Source: Theileria orientalis strain Shintoku
Taxonomy: Eukaryota; Apicomplexa; Aconoidasida; Piroplasmida; Theileriidae
Length of the DNA stretch: 64,000 nucleotides
NCBI RefSeq assembly: GCF_000740895.1
Contig: NC_025260.1
Location: forward strand, 620,001-684,000
Reading direction: 5' to 3'
In this document: positions 55,352 to 64,000 of the stretch, piece after piece
Position numbering within the stretch: position 1 is the first letter of the stretch
Layout: each line of letters starts with the position of its first letter
The notes under the pieces: model-generated
Told to the model about the DNA's origin: nothing
Databases searched by the model: none
The model's input: only the letters and a program-made list of their open reading frames with translations
Position numbers and translations under genes: made by a program

Positions 55352-55651
55352 TATATCATATTTTTTCGATCATGTATGCAGTTGTTGCAGCTTTTGACCT
55401 TGGTGGTTGTCGAAGGCCACGTTTATGCGTTTCTGTCCATATAAAAGCTTACTTTAAACACGCTAGTTCCCTATTCACTGTGCAATGTTCCATACAGCAT
55501 CACAAATAAAAATTACTGTGGCTACTTAAAATTTTTAGTCGACATTTTACACAAGAGTGGGGGGAAGAATCTCAGCGTTACTGTCGTACACACTGCATAA
55601 ATCGTAGCATAAATTTAAAAAAATTAACTTTCATTGGCATTCGTTTTAACT

Positions 55652-56994
55652 TTATATTCTTTTGCTACCATTGTAGGGATTATGCTCGTTAGGCGTGACG
55701 TATATGAACGAGACTGACCTAAAGGGGAATATTAGCCTTTTTACCACTAAACACTCCTCCGTTCCAAATTATAACTACACCAGCTACTTTATCTTCGTAC
55801 CTTGGTTGGAATTGTACATTGGATAACTCGTTTGGCAATCTGTGGAGACACATGTAACTCTTGTAGCTCGGCCTACGTCAACGTCAATTAAGATTCCGTT
55901 GGTTTTAAACTAGCTGCTTCACTCTTCTTACCCTAGAAACGATCTTGCTTGCGTATCTTCGTAGATATGGTTTGCGAGTATGTGAATCTCGCTCGCCACT
56001 CTGTTAAAGTTATCAAAGTCAGGTGACCTGCACGTCATTGTTGCTGTTTCTGGCATCTGCACTAGTTATCTCATTAAAAAGCCGAGCCATAAAGCCCTAA
56101 TCAATATTGTAAGCTTGTACCTGTAGTTAAGTATGTCCGGGTAGATAGGAGGTTCCATTGTAGAGTAGTTTGGCCCCGGCAACTCGTGCCCATATGTTCC
56201 AATGTTTAACTGTTAATTGTTATTGGTGTTTATCGATACCATTTACACACACGCACAAATATATATACTGCTTGTTTAACCACTATTTATTTAGTAATCG
56301 GTGTTTAACCTATTTTTTAACTGGTTCGTACCTCTTGTCGCTGCCTTGGCATCGAGTAATCTGTCGGTTTAAACTTTCCGATATCTATATAGTTTACAAA
56401 CCCATCTTCCGTCTTCACGCATGGGTCCTCAGGTGAATATTGAAGCACGTTATCCACTTAAAATCATCAGTATGTGAGGTATCTACTGATAACTACTTAG
56501 TCTATCGTCCTAACAGTCAACAGTGCGCCTTACCTAGAAATCTGTATTTGAACAGCTTCTTCGGCAGCTCCTGAATCGTGCTGAAGCAATTTTTACTCTT
56601 GATCATCCTGATTCTTCTCTGCTCCTTCTCGTTGTGTTCAACTAGGTACACCTCGTCCCCTCCATGGTTCCAACTAAATAATGTTATTTAGGCAATTTAT
56701 AACACATTGGACTAACTATACACTTAATCTATCCAATTCTTACTTGAAAACCACTGTTACATGGTCCTGGGAATCACAATCCGATACGCTTGAGTCATAT
56801 AGTTCCGGATAGTAGGCTACTGTGGGCTCTTCTCCCTCCTTTTGGGTCAACTCTAGGTCGAAACTAGTGTTACTCGGTTTCAGGCCCAGTTTCTTCTCTA
56901 ACTCGTCCGTTAAGGATTCATTGTTCATGTCATCCCCCTGTGGCGATTCTCTTATTTCTGGACAACTACCGAACCCCTTTCTAAACTCATCCAT
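55652..56994 (-). CDS. AMP-activated protein kinase beta subunit
   Basis: AMPK beta scaffolds the energy-sensing kinase and carries a carbohydrate-binding module. Exon 1 (ATG 56994) is acidic and ends DHVTVVF. Exon 2 (about 56675-56534) gives the CBM48 pattern WNHGGDEVYLVE, then QELPKKLFKYRFLVDN and, in the next exon, QYSPEDPCVKTEDGFVNYID. Later exons give YGHELPGPNYSTMEPPIYPD followed by ILN (the ASC-domain PP.LP..L..ILN), RVASEIHILANHIYEDTQAR (N.VMLNHLYA) and PRYEDKVAVSFIYVTPNE (RY..KYVT..LYKP). The TAA is at 55652. The glycogen-binding tryptophans are poorly kept, so carbohydrate binding is doubtful. About seven exons, all joined in phase. Confidence 0.78.
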
Positions 56995-57327
56995 CCCGTC
57001 TACATTCTTCTAATTTACATATCCATTACTCCTATTGCTTGATTTTAATTTTAACTATATGTTAATATTTTAGCAATATTAATCATATACATTAAAACTA
57101 AAATTACACACAGAAACCATTCAATTTTTATTAGAGATCTCCTCAACTACTTAAAAATCATCAACGGAAACAAATATAAGGAAATTAAACTAAAATCAAT
57201 TCAACTATGATCAGTTGCTAATTAACTGTTTATCACCCGATGTTGTTTATCCATATTTAGTTTTCATTACTTAATTATGTACGATTAATCATTTTTTTCA
57301 ACCCATTTACTATAAACACTTGTTACA
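56995..57327. other. Bidirectional AT-rich spacer
   Basis: About 330 bases between the divergent AMPK beta and RRM-protein starts. No coding sequence or repeat was seen. Confidence 0.5.
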
Positions 57328-57779
57328 ATGGCAACTTCTCTTAATGAGAACAGAAGGACCCTGTTTGTTAGAGGAATCGCAGAGGACGTTGACAAGGACC
57401 TTCTTTACGCAGCCTTCTCACAGTTTGGGACCATTTTGAATTTAGAAATCCCCAAGGATAAGGATAAAGGTACCTTCTATTTATATTTTGCCACTTATTG
57501 ACCAATTTTATAACTAAATTCAGATAAAAACAAGTCCATTGCTTTCATCGAGTTTGAGGACGAGGAGGATGCCAAACACGCCATTTTCAACCGTCACAAC
57601 TCTGAGCTTTACGGGAGGGTCATAAAGGTTTCCTACTCCACTCATTCTCACGTCCATACCACCAGGCATAAAGCAGGTTCGTCTACCTCCTTTATCCTTT
57701 ACTCATTCATGTTTTAGTTTGGGACGATGACATTAACTTCAACATTAAGGTAAATCAGGATGTGCAAATTCAAGACTAA
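57328..57779 (+). CDS. Single-RRM protein resembling the PPIE (cyclophilin E) RRM
   Basis: Three exons give about 118 residues: 57328 to about 57469, then 57525 to about 57675 and about 57719-57779. The RRM fills most of the protein. RNP2 is TLFVRGIAEDV, loops read DKDLLYAAFSQFG, RNP1 is KSIAFIEFEDE, then ELYGRVIKVSYS. The order VD..LL.AAF..FG.I...IP and KAVWDDD after the domain match the N-terminal RRM of spliceosomal cyclophilin E. No peptidyl-prolyl isomerase domain follows before the stop, so this is a free-standing version. A spliceosome role is inferred from that resemblance. A GTAAATCAG near the end is too short to be an intron. Confidence 0.75.
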
Positions 57780-57880
57780 CACTCACCCGCCCACTCTAAT
57801 ATTGTACCATATCTACACATACACACATACGCTTACATACTTACACATACACACTTAGACTTACACAACTCGTTATAACA

Positions 57881-59247
57881 TTACTTCCAAAAATTCGTTG
57901 GCAGTTTCACGAACTCCATAACATTGTTCAACAGTCCTACTCACAAATTATCATTTGCTAACATTACCGATGTTGTACGGGTTCACTGCGTGCTGTTTAT
58001 TTAGGTACTCGTAGGTCGTCTGATTCGTCAACATCAGGTACTTGTTGAAGACATTGTATACAGTGAAGAATAGTGCCGATGCTACTGTTAGTATAAAGAA
58101 CATGAACCTACAGTAAATTTGTTAATAAATCAACATTACTAAACAGAAACAAGCATTCATCATTCACTAGCTACTTGGTACACAGCTACTTGATTATCAC
58201 TTACACAAAGAAGTGTTTATCCAGGATGTACCTATAGGCGTTAATGTTGAAAATATTGAATTTGTCATCATACAAATCCTACAAAATATATTTATTCCAT
58301 TGACACAGGGCAAAATGAATAATGTTTCACCATGTGCTTAATTAAATAAACCACTGTTAATAAGTAACTTATTGTTTAATGGTCTTACATCAAGTACTGA
58401 TATTAATCCAAATACAAAACAGTGTTGTACTAGCATTTCGCAGGTAACAAATAGTAAAAACAACTTGTAGTTGTTGTATCCGATACAATTTGACAGCCTG
58501 TTTATTGTTATCAGTTTACTTATTTGGGCATTATTCAATGTTTATTCTATGAAACGACTAGTGGTTACCATGGGCAGTGGTGGTCAAAGCGGTTAACACA
58601 CCTCTTACAGGTGTAACAGTGCTTCGTTCTCGGTTCTTTGTATACTCGGCAGTTACCTGAATGTGGCGATTATCAAAATCCTAGCTGTTTTAGCTATTTA
58701 TTTGTACTTACAGCACCACTTCTGTAACACATTATATCCGTTAACCGTTGTCAGTCTCGCTGGGAGAGCCTCGTTTAAGTAATCTTTTCTGTGCAAATCT
58801 GGAGTGACCGTGCCAGGGTCGGCCTTGTTAATTCTTGTAATGAGGTATATTTTAATGAAAAACAGGATGGAGGAAATCAGCACGTGGCGCCTGGCATAGG
58901 AATATCTCAGCCTAAATTTCAAATACTTTTAACAAATGGCTTACTCTAGAATGTTAAATGTCAAATATTGAAAGGAAGAAATCACAAGGGTCGCAATTAA
59001 TGAGTTTTTATCAGGTCCGTGAGGAAACTTGCCAACCGGGCCTACAAATTAGCGTCACTAAGGATTCCAATTTAAGTTTTAGCAGATTTTACAATATTAA
59101 CAAATACGTATATCTTACTATATTGTATATGCGTTAACTGATTAGTAATAATGAACCTTCATTCAGAGATGTACCAATCGGATGGTAGTCGTAACTAAGA
59201 CCTATCTCATCGTCCAATTCCCTAGAATCACTTTCTTTTAGATCCAT
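57881..59247 (-). CDS. DHHC palmitoyltransferase
   Basis: DHHC enzymes S-acylate proteins at membranes. The ATG at 59247 starts [20 protein letters not shown]. Further exons give [20 protein letters not shown], two membrane segments ([15 protein letters not shown]), [15 protein letters not shown], then the Cys-rich domain [20 protein letters not shown] followed by RFDHHCPW, with the catalytic DHHC. After it come [20 protein letters not shown], the last membrane helix ([14 protein letters not shown]), the TTxE motif (TTYEYL) and the PaCCT-like end [14 protein letters not shown], stopping at 57881. About seven exons; all family landmarks are present. The target site and membrane are not predictable from sequence. 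Confidence 0.9.
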
Positions 59248-59426
59248 AGTGTAAACTGAAACACTAAATACAAATATATACTGACTATATCTTGTGAGGA
59301 GAGACTACACAAACTATGTGTACTGAGCAACTACAACACAAAACAAATTTAATAAAACAAATAGAATGTTACATTTTTGTAATTGTGTAATTATAATGAA
59401 TAATAATGTATAATATCCATAATGTT

Positions 59427-62400
59427 ATGGAAGATAACATAGCCAATGTAGCTTTTAATAAATCGGAACCAAAATCTATTATTACTGGCAATAAAAAATT
59501 TTTACAGCCAAATTTGAGTACTAAAAATTTAAATAATTCCCTAGAGTTAAAAATTCTCTTTGATTCCTTGTTAAACACTTGCAAAAAATCGGCAAACTGG
59601 GAATTTAATATTGATTTAATCTCATACAAGAATAATAAATCGGATTTTCTATCAAACCTTTCAAAATTACAGCAATATATAAGCAGTTTTAATATTAAGG
59701 ACGAGGAAGAAGCTTTAGCATATAAAGAAATCTTTAAGGATTTGTGTTATTATTTCCTTGAATTGATATGTGAAGCGGATTTGTTATCGATAACAAAGAA
59801 TTATTCAAATAAGATTATAACAACATTAAAAGTTATTCATAATAATGCTGAGTTCATACATTCTTATTTGGCTGAGCTTTGTTCGGATGATTATGATGAG
59901 CACACTCACACCGATGACAGATTTTATCACACAGTGAAGCATAAATTTTGTAACATATACACGATACTGTCATCTGATCTCTTAAACTCACTGAAAAGAG
60001 AAGATGTGCCAAGCCTATTGAACAAAATAATATCAAAGTACTTAGAATGTTCTATAGATGATATTGATCACAACCATCGAGATGAAGAAGTGAATATAGC
60101 TGAAACTTTCAGTGAAACGGCAAGCAGTCAGCACCCTAGTTTAGAAGGAATAAAATGTATTAATGTGCTATTGTACAATAAGCAAATAGGAAGTCACGAA
60201 GTGGATAAGAGCCTGATAGGTCGTCTCTTGAAGCACCTGTTGGTATTCCTTGAAGAAAAGTCGAGAAAATATCAAAGGATATCATCATTTGCAACATGCT
60301 TGATAGGGATAATGAGATACATAGTGGAGGAAAACGCTGAGATAAAGGTGTTGAGGGCAATAACAGAAGACAAGGCAGATTGGACTGGGTTGAGGAGGGA
60401 AGACGAGGATTTGGTGAATTTAGTGAGGAGGTTGCCAAAGTTGAATTATATATACGTCATCAGGTCTATAGTGATATTGTTACACTCAAACAAGTGGACA
60501 CCTAACGATGCTTCCAGTGATGAGAAGTATGGAATTCTGAGGAATTGCTACGAAACCATAAGAGAAAATTTGATGACGAATAACCAATTCATCATCAACT
60601 ACGCACTATTGCAGACAGTGCAGTCGTACACGATATTTCTAAGTCATCAGGAAAAAGATGGAAATTTAGCGGAAGGTGTGAAGCATGGCGGTGAAGGAAA
60701 AGGTGACGAGGAGGAGAAAAGAGCTTTGTACATAGAGAGTCTGATAGAGTTGAGTAGGATTCTGGTAAACTACTTTAACAATAAAATTAAGACGATCAGC
60801 CACCTTTCGATATATATCTATAAGAAGCTACTGCAGGGTCTCTCTTCAACCTTTAGTCGCATGGCAAGTGAGGATGCAGCGGGAAACAAATCGCAAATGG
60901 ATAAGAAGACGTTGGTGGAGAACGTAATGAGGACAATGAAAGGGAACATGACTATTAAAAATAAGTACATAATACTGGACACGGTTATTAAGCTGACGAG
61001 TGTTGAGAAGCTGTTGGAATATGAGCCTTATTTACTGCTACACCTGATGGTTAACATAGCGAACAACAAGTCGACGATATCGTCGCTACTATCGCAACTG
61101 TTATCGCAAATACAGTTAATATTTAAAGGATTCGCAGCACACTGTAATATAGACAATGAGAGTGTTTTTCCAGAAAAATATGGAACGATAGAAGGGAGAT
61201 TAGATGAAATAGCCTTCAAGTGCTATTTATACCCACCGCTAATATGTATTATAAATAATTATAGCATACTCGAAAATGAATCTGCTGACAGCAGTCTAGA
61301 GTATTTGATGCCAACGAATACTGACGACTGTCAGGAGGGTAAGGATGAGTATAGGAGAGATAGGTGTGACAGCATAAATAAGGTCTTGATGAACATAATA
61401 CCGAACTACACGTTTGAGCTCCTGAAGATATCAAACGAGTCGTACAGATTTGATTACTTTGAGTACCTGCCGCAGAAGTCGAAGGAAATATTGACTGAAA
61501 GAAGAATCAAAAGGGATAACATGACTACAGATTTGAAGGAATTTTACACACAAATAGTGAGGAACATAGTAGAACAAAAGAAGGGGTTAGGAGAAATAGG
61601 TGACAGTGTAGAAGGTACAGAAGCAGCCAAATTAATGTCAGATAACAATGGTGTTGGAGAAGACGAAGAGCAAAAAAGAATGGAAAGGATGGAGTGGGAG
61701 AGAATGGAGAAAATGATGGAGTTGGAAGGAGAGTTGATCGGTGATAAAATGGAAGAAGTGTTAGCAGGGGCGAAGATCGTGGAGTTGTATGGCAAGATAA
61801 GCTACCACGAAAGCGTGTGTCTGTACAACTTCAGAAGGACTAACAAGGTCTACTTTGTTAACACGAGTGTCGAAGGTAGAAGGTACGACGGCATCGTAGT
61901 TGCAAATTGCCCGGAGAAGAAACTAAAGAGTAGGAATTCAGTGGCCAAAGAAGTGTACTACATAGACATCAGAAGGTACATGTACAGCCTGTATTACGCA
62001 GAGGACATTGAAGTGATATTGAACTTGGTAAAGACAGTGTCAGACTGCAGGAAGATAAGCAAGCTGATAAGATCAAATGAGTTCGCACTGATTAAATTTA
62101 CGCTAAAGCACGTCGTCATGTTTATCAACTTGTCAAATCAGCACTACTTTACGCAGCTGATACAGCAGTTTCTGCAGCGACTCAAGTACAACTACGACGA
62201 TTTACAAACAACAGCTAGTACTGCCCATACTACTACTTTTACTACAACTGCATCTGCTACAACAACTACTACGACTGATACTAATGATACAACTGCTACT
62301 ACTGGTACAACTGCTGCTAATGATGCAACTGCTAATGATACTACTACCAATATTACCAATACCGACCACGATCAAAACACATTGGATAACAATACCCACG

Positions 62401-64000
62401 AACCCACTTTGGATAACAACAAGGATGAGAAGATGATGAGTAAGAGAGCAATCAAGGAGTATTTAATGGGTAATTTGAAGGAGATAATGGAGATACTGCG
62501 AAATAATATAAATGTGTACAACAATGAAAACAAGATCATGATATCATTAAACGTAATGTTGAGCATATGTGGACTGTTCATGGAAAGCAGGGAAGGTAAA
62601 GGATTGGAGCAGGAATCGCACACTTCTCAAAGTGGTGAAGAAACGGTATTGGATAAGGAAATGGATAAGGAATTGATTGATGATGTGTTGGTACGAAGGC
62701 TGTTTAACCTGTTTTACAGTTTGAAGCCATGTAACCATAAGATACTGCGGAGAATACTAGGGTATATAGGCAGAGATGAAATCAATGGGCTCATGAGAAG
62801 TAAGGAGGAAGCTCTGATAAGACTGTTGATGAACTTTAACCAGAACAAATACGAAATAGCGTCGAACATGCTGGAGTTGTATATGAAAAACAGCTCAGAC
62901 GATGAAATAAGAAATTTTTTCATTAGAGTGAGGAGGTACTACAATGATCACGTGAGCAGGAAAGGGATGGGAAAAAAGGAAACTGAGGCAAGAGAAGAGA
63001 GCCAAAATGGAAAGTTAATGATGTTGAACACAGTGTACGAGCTTATATGGGATTACAGAAGTAATATGGAAGAGTACCTGGGAAGAAGTATAACAGTATC
63101 CGGGATGATTAATCTGGTAAACAACATGATGGAGCACATGGACGAAATCTGCGGAAAAAAGTTGGAGGAAATGTACATATTACTGTTAAAAACACTTAAA
63201 CAGGTCATAAATGAGTATATGGCACCAAAAGCAGGAGTTGGAGACGAGAGGACAGAGGAAGGAAGGCTGGTGGACTGCAGAGGATATTACATAAGTAAGT
63301 CAGAAAAGGAGGATGAATATGACTGGAGTAACCTAAGAATAATCGGTAGAAGCTGCACATGTGCACTGTACGGCGAAGAGGAATATTTAGATGGAGCCGT
63401 TGGCTGTGGACAGAGAGAGCCCTCAAAAACAGAGAACAACACTAGAAATGTTGGTTTCACCGGTAAAACGGGCAGTAAAGAAGTTTGTGGTTACGTTACT
63501 GTGGTTGACAATACGTGTAATGACAATCCAGTAGCTTATAATACGTGTAATGACAATCCAGTAGCTTATAATACGTGTAATGACAATCCAGTAGCTTATA
63601 ATACGTGTAATGACAATCCAGTAGCTTATAATACGTGTAATGACAATACAAGCGCTATTCATGGTACGGAAAAGGAGTGCAGGCTTGGGAGAAGATACGA
63701 AATGAACAGCAGGAACGAGTTTAAGCTGTTCAACTACCTGATCTACAAAATGGTGCACGAGCTGGTGAGTGCGCTGCACAGTATGGCGAACGCGTTCACG
63801 AGTTCGGCAGTAAGTGGCTTCAGCTGGAGCAGGAGCGAGTCGGCGGAGAGGCTGGACGAACTGACGAGAACGATGATGTATTGCATAATCAACTGCAGGC
63901 ACGTGGGCTGCAACGACATGTTCAACAGCCTGCTGCTGTATTCGCTGCAGAAAATGCTGGAGCTCCAGAAAAACAACAGGTTCCTGTACAGCTACGTCTA
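59427..64000 (+). CDS. Large helical-repeat protein resembling THADA/Trm732, 3' end missing
   Basis: One frame is open without interruption from the ATG at 59427 to the window end, more than 1,520 residues. It is mostly amphipathic helices with low-complexity inserts (Thr-rich near 62210-62350). THADA/Trm732-like patterns include LPKLNYIYVIRSIVILLHSN, KNKYIILDTVIKLTSVEKLL with YEPYLLLHLMVNIANN, and, near 63270, LVDCRGYYISKSEKEDEYDW, comparable to the start of the DUF2428 region. Trm732 partners the tRNA 2'-O-methyltransferase Trm7; THADA also binds SERCA in animals. The call rests on spacing and helical pattern, so another ARM/HEAT protein is possible. The absence of introns over 4.5 kb is notable here. 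Confidence 0.5.
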   Translation, partial: MEDNIANVAFNKSEPKSIITGNKKFLQPNLSTKNLNNSLELKILFDSLLNTCKKSANWEFNIDLISYKNNKSDFLSNLSKLQQYISSFNIKDEEEALAYKEIFKDLCYYFLELICEADLLSITKNYSNKIITTLKVIHNNAEFIHSYLAELCSDDYDEHTHTDDRFYHTVKHKFCNIYTILSSDLLNSLKREDVPSLLNKIISKYLECSIDDIDHNHRDEEVNIAETFSETASSQHPSLEGIKCINVLLYNKQIGSHEVDKSLIGRLLKHLLVFLEEKSRKYQRISSFATCLIGIMRYIVEENAEIKVLRAITEDKADWTGLRREDEDLVNLVRRLPKLNYIYVIRSIVILLHSNKWTPNDASSDEKYGILRNCYETIRENLMTNNQFIINYALLQTVQSYTIFLSHQEKDGNLAEGVKHGGEGKGDEEEKRALYIESLIELSRILVNYFNNKIKTISHLSIYIYKKLLQGLSSTFSRMASEDAAGNKSQMDKKTLVENVMRTMKGNMTIKNKYIILDTVIKLTSVEKLLEYEPYLLLHLMVNIANNKSTISSLLSQLLSQIQLIFKGFAAHCNIDNESVFPEKYGTIEGRLDEIAFKCYLYPPLICIINNYSILENESADSSLEYLMPTNTDDCQEGKDEYRRDRCDSINKVLMNIIPNYTFELLKISNESYRFDYFEYLPQKSKEILTERRIKRDNMTTDLKEFYTQIVRNIVEQKKGLGEIGDSVEGTEAAKLMSDNNGVGEDEEQKRMERMEWERMEKMMELEGELIGDKMEEVLAGAKIVELYGKISYHESVCLYNFRRTNKVYFVNTSVEGRRYDGIVVANCPEKKLKSRNSVAKEVYYIDIRRYMYSLYYAEDIEVILNLVKTVSDCRKISKLIRSNEFALIKFTLKHVVMFINLSNQHYFTQLIQQFLQRLKYNYDDLQTTASTAHTTTFTTTASATTTTTTDTNDTTATTGTTAANDATANDTTTNITNTDHDQNTLDNNTHEPTLDNNKDEKMMSKRAIKEYLMGNLKEIMEILRNNINVYNNENKIMISLNVMLSICGLFMESREGKGLEQESHTSQSGEETVLDKEMDKELIDDVLVRRLFNLFYSLKPCNHKILRRILGYIGRDEINGLMRSKEEALIRLLMNFNQNKYEIASNMLELYMKNSSDDEIRNFFIRVRRYYNDHVSRKGMGKKETEAREESQNGKLMMLNTVYELIWDYRSNMEEYLGRSITVSGMINLVNNMMEHMDEICGKKLEEMYILLLKTLKQVINEYMAPKAGVGDERTEEGRLVDCRGYYISKSEKEDEYDWSNLRIIGRSCTCALYGEEEYLDGAVGCGQREPSKTENNTRNVGFTGKTGSKEVCGYVTVVDNTCNDNPVAYNTCNDNPVAYNTCNDNPVAYNTCNDNPVAYNTCNDNTSAIHGTEKECRLGRRYEMNSRNEFKLFNYLIYKMVHELVSALHSMANAFTSSAVSGFSWSRSESAERLDELTRTMMYCIINCRHVGCNDMFNSLLLYSLQKMLELQKNNRFLYSYV
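63510..63659 (+). repeat. 30-bp in-frame tandem repeat, five units
   Basis: Five 30-base units starting AATACGTGTAATGACAATCC encode the ten residues NTCNDNPVAY. The first four units are identical, and the last diverges at its end. They interrupt the THADA-like protein just after the DCRG segment. Unit identity suggests recent amplification. Confidence 0.95.

Noticed and set aside
55700..55830. Plus-strand frame starting MNETDLKGNISLFTT
   Set aside because: It is antisense to the last AMPK beta exons, which carry recognisable ASC-domain sequence on the minus strand.
57745..57760. GTAAATCAG near the end of the RRM gene as an intron
   Set aside because: Nine bases is far below any plausible intron, and the frame stays open through it to the stop.

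Overview
The window is nuclear DNA of an apicomplexan parasite, most likely a piroplasm (Theileria, Babesia or a relative). The genes are compact and intron-rich, on both strands, with AT-rich GT..AG introns as short as about 25 bases. GC-richer exons sit in AT-rich spacers. Several proteins carry N-terminal signal peptides ahead of plastid-type domains (uL10, YbeY, a ubiquitin-like domain, glutaredoxin), as expected for import into an apicoplast. I found no rRNA, tRNA, transposon, CRISPR array or virus. All exon joins were made by eye from splice dinucleotides, reading phase and family motifs.

Layout, 1-22 kb: the 3' part of a TRAPPC9/Trs120 gene; exosome CSL4; ESF2/ABT1; a J-domain protein; a short ELM2-motif protein; an unrecognised type I membrane protein; eIF3g; a signal-peptide ubiquitin-like protein (PUBL candidate); USP5/isopeptidase T; a plastid-type uL10; an unknown; a Deg protease; a small membrane protein; a glutaredoxin. 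22-35 kb: a GLTSCR1-like chromatin protein; two small mitochondrial-type membrane proteins (one QCR8-like); a divergent alpha-tubulin; a 2-kb gene-poor AT-rich block; a poly(A)/poly(U) polymerase-like nucleotidyltransferase; a p24 cargo receptor. 35-49 kb: an 8.5-kb TAF1 gene with bromodomain; YbeY; a TPM/MOLO1-domain membrane protein; NOB1; TRAPPC3/Bet3. 49-64 kb: two adjacent secreted proteins, one with EPIYA-like tyrosine motifs and SH3-type proline motifs; eIF2 gamma; a REEP/Yop1 protein; AMPK beta; a cyclophilin-E-like RRM protein; a DHHC palmitoyltransferase; and a large THADA/Trm732-like protein that runs off the end.

Most genes are housekeeping: translation and ribosome assembly (eIF3g, eIF2 gamma, ESF2, NOB1), RNA turnover (CSL4, nucleotidyltransferase), transcription (TAF1, GLTSCR1-like), vesicle traffic (TRAPPC9, TRAPPC3, p24, REEP, DHHC) and organelle maintenance. 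The features most worth following are the EPIYA-like secreted protein with its secreted neighbour, the plastid YbeY and ubiquitin-like candidates, the alpha-tubulin without the usual K40 loop or tail, and the in-frame tandem repeats in several otherwise conserved genes.
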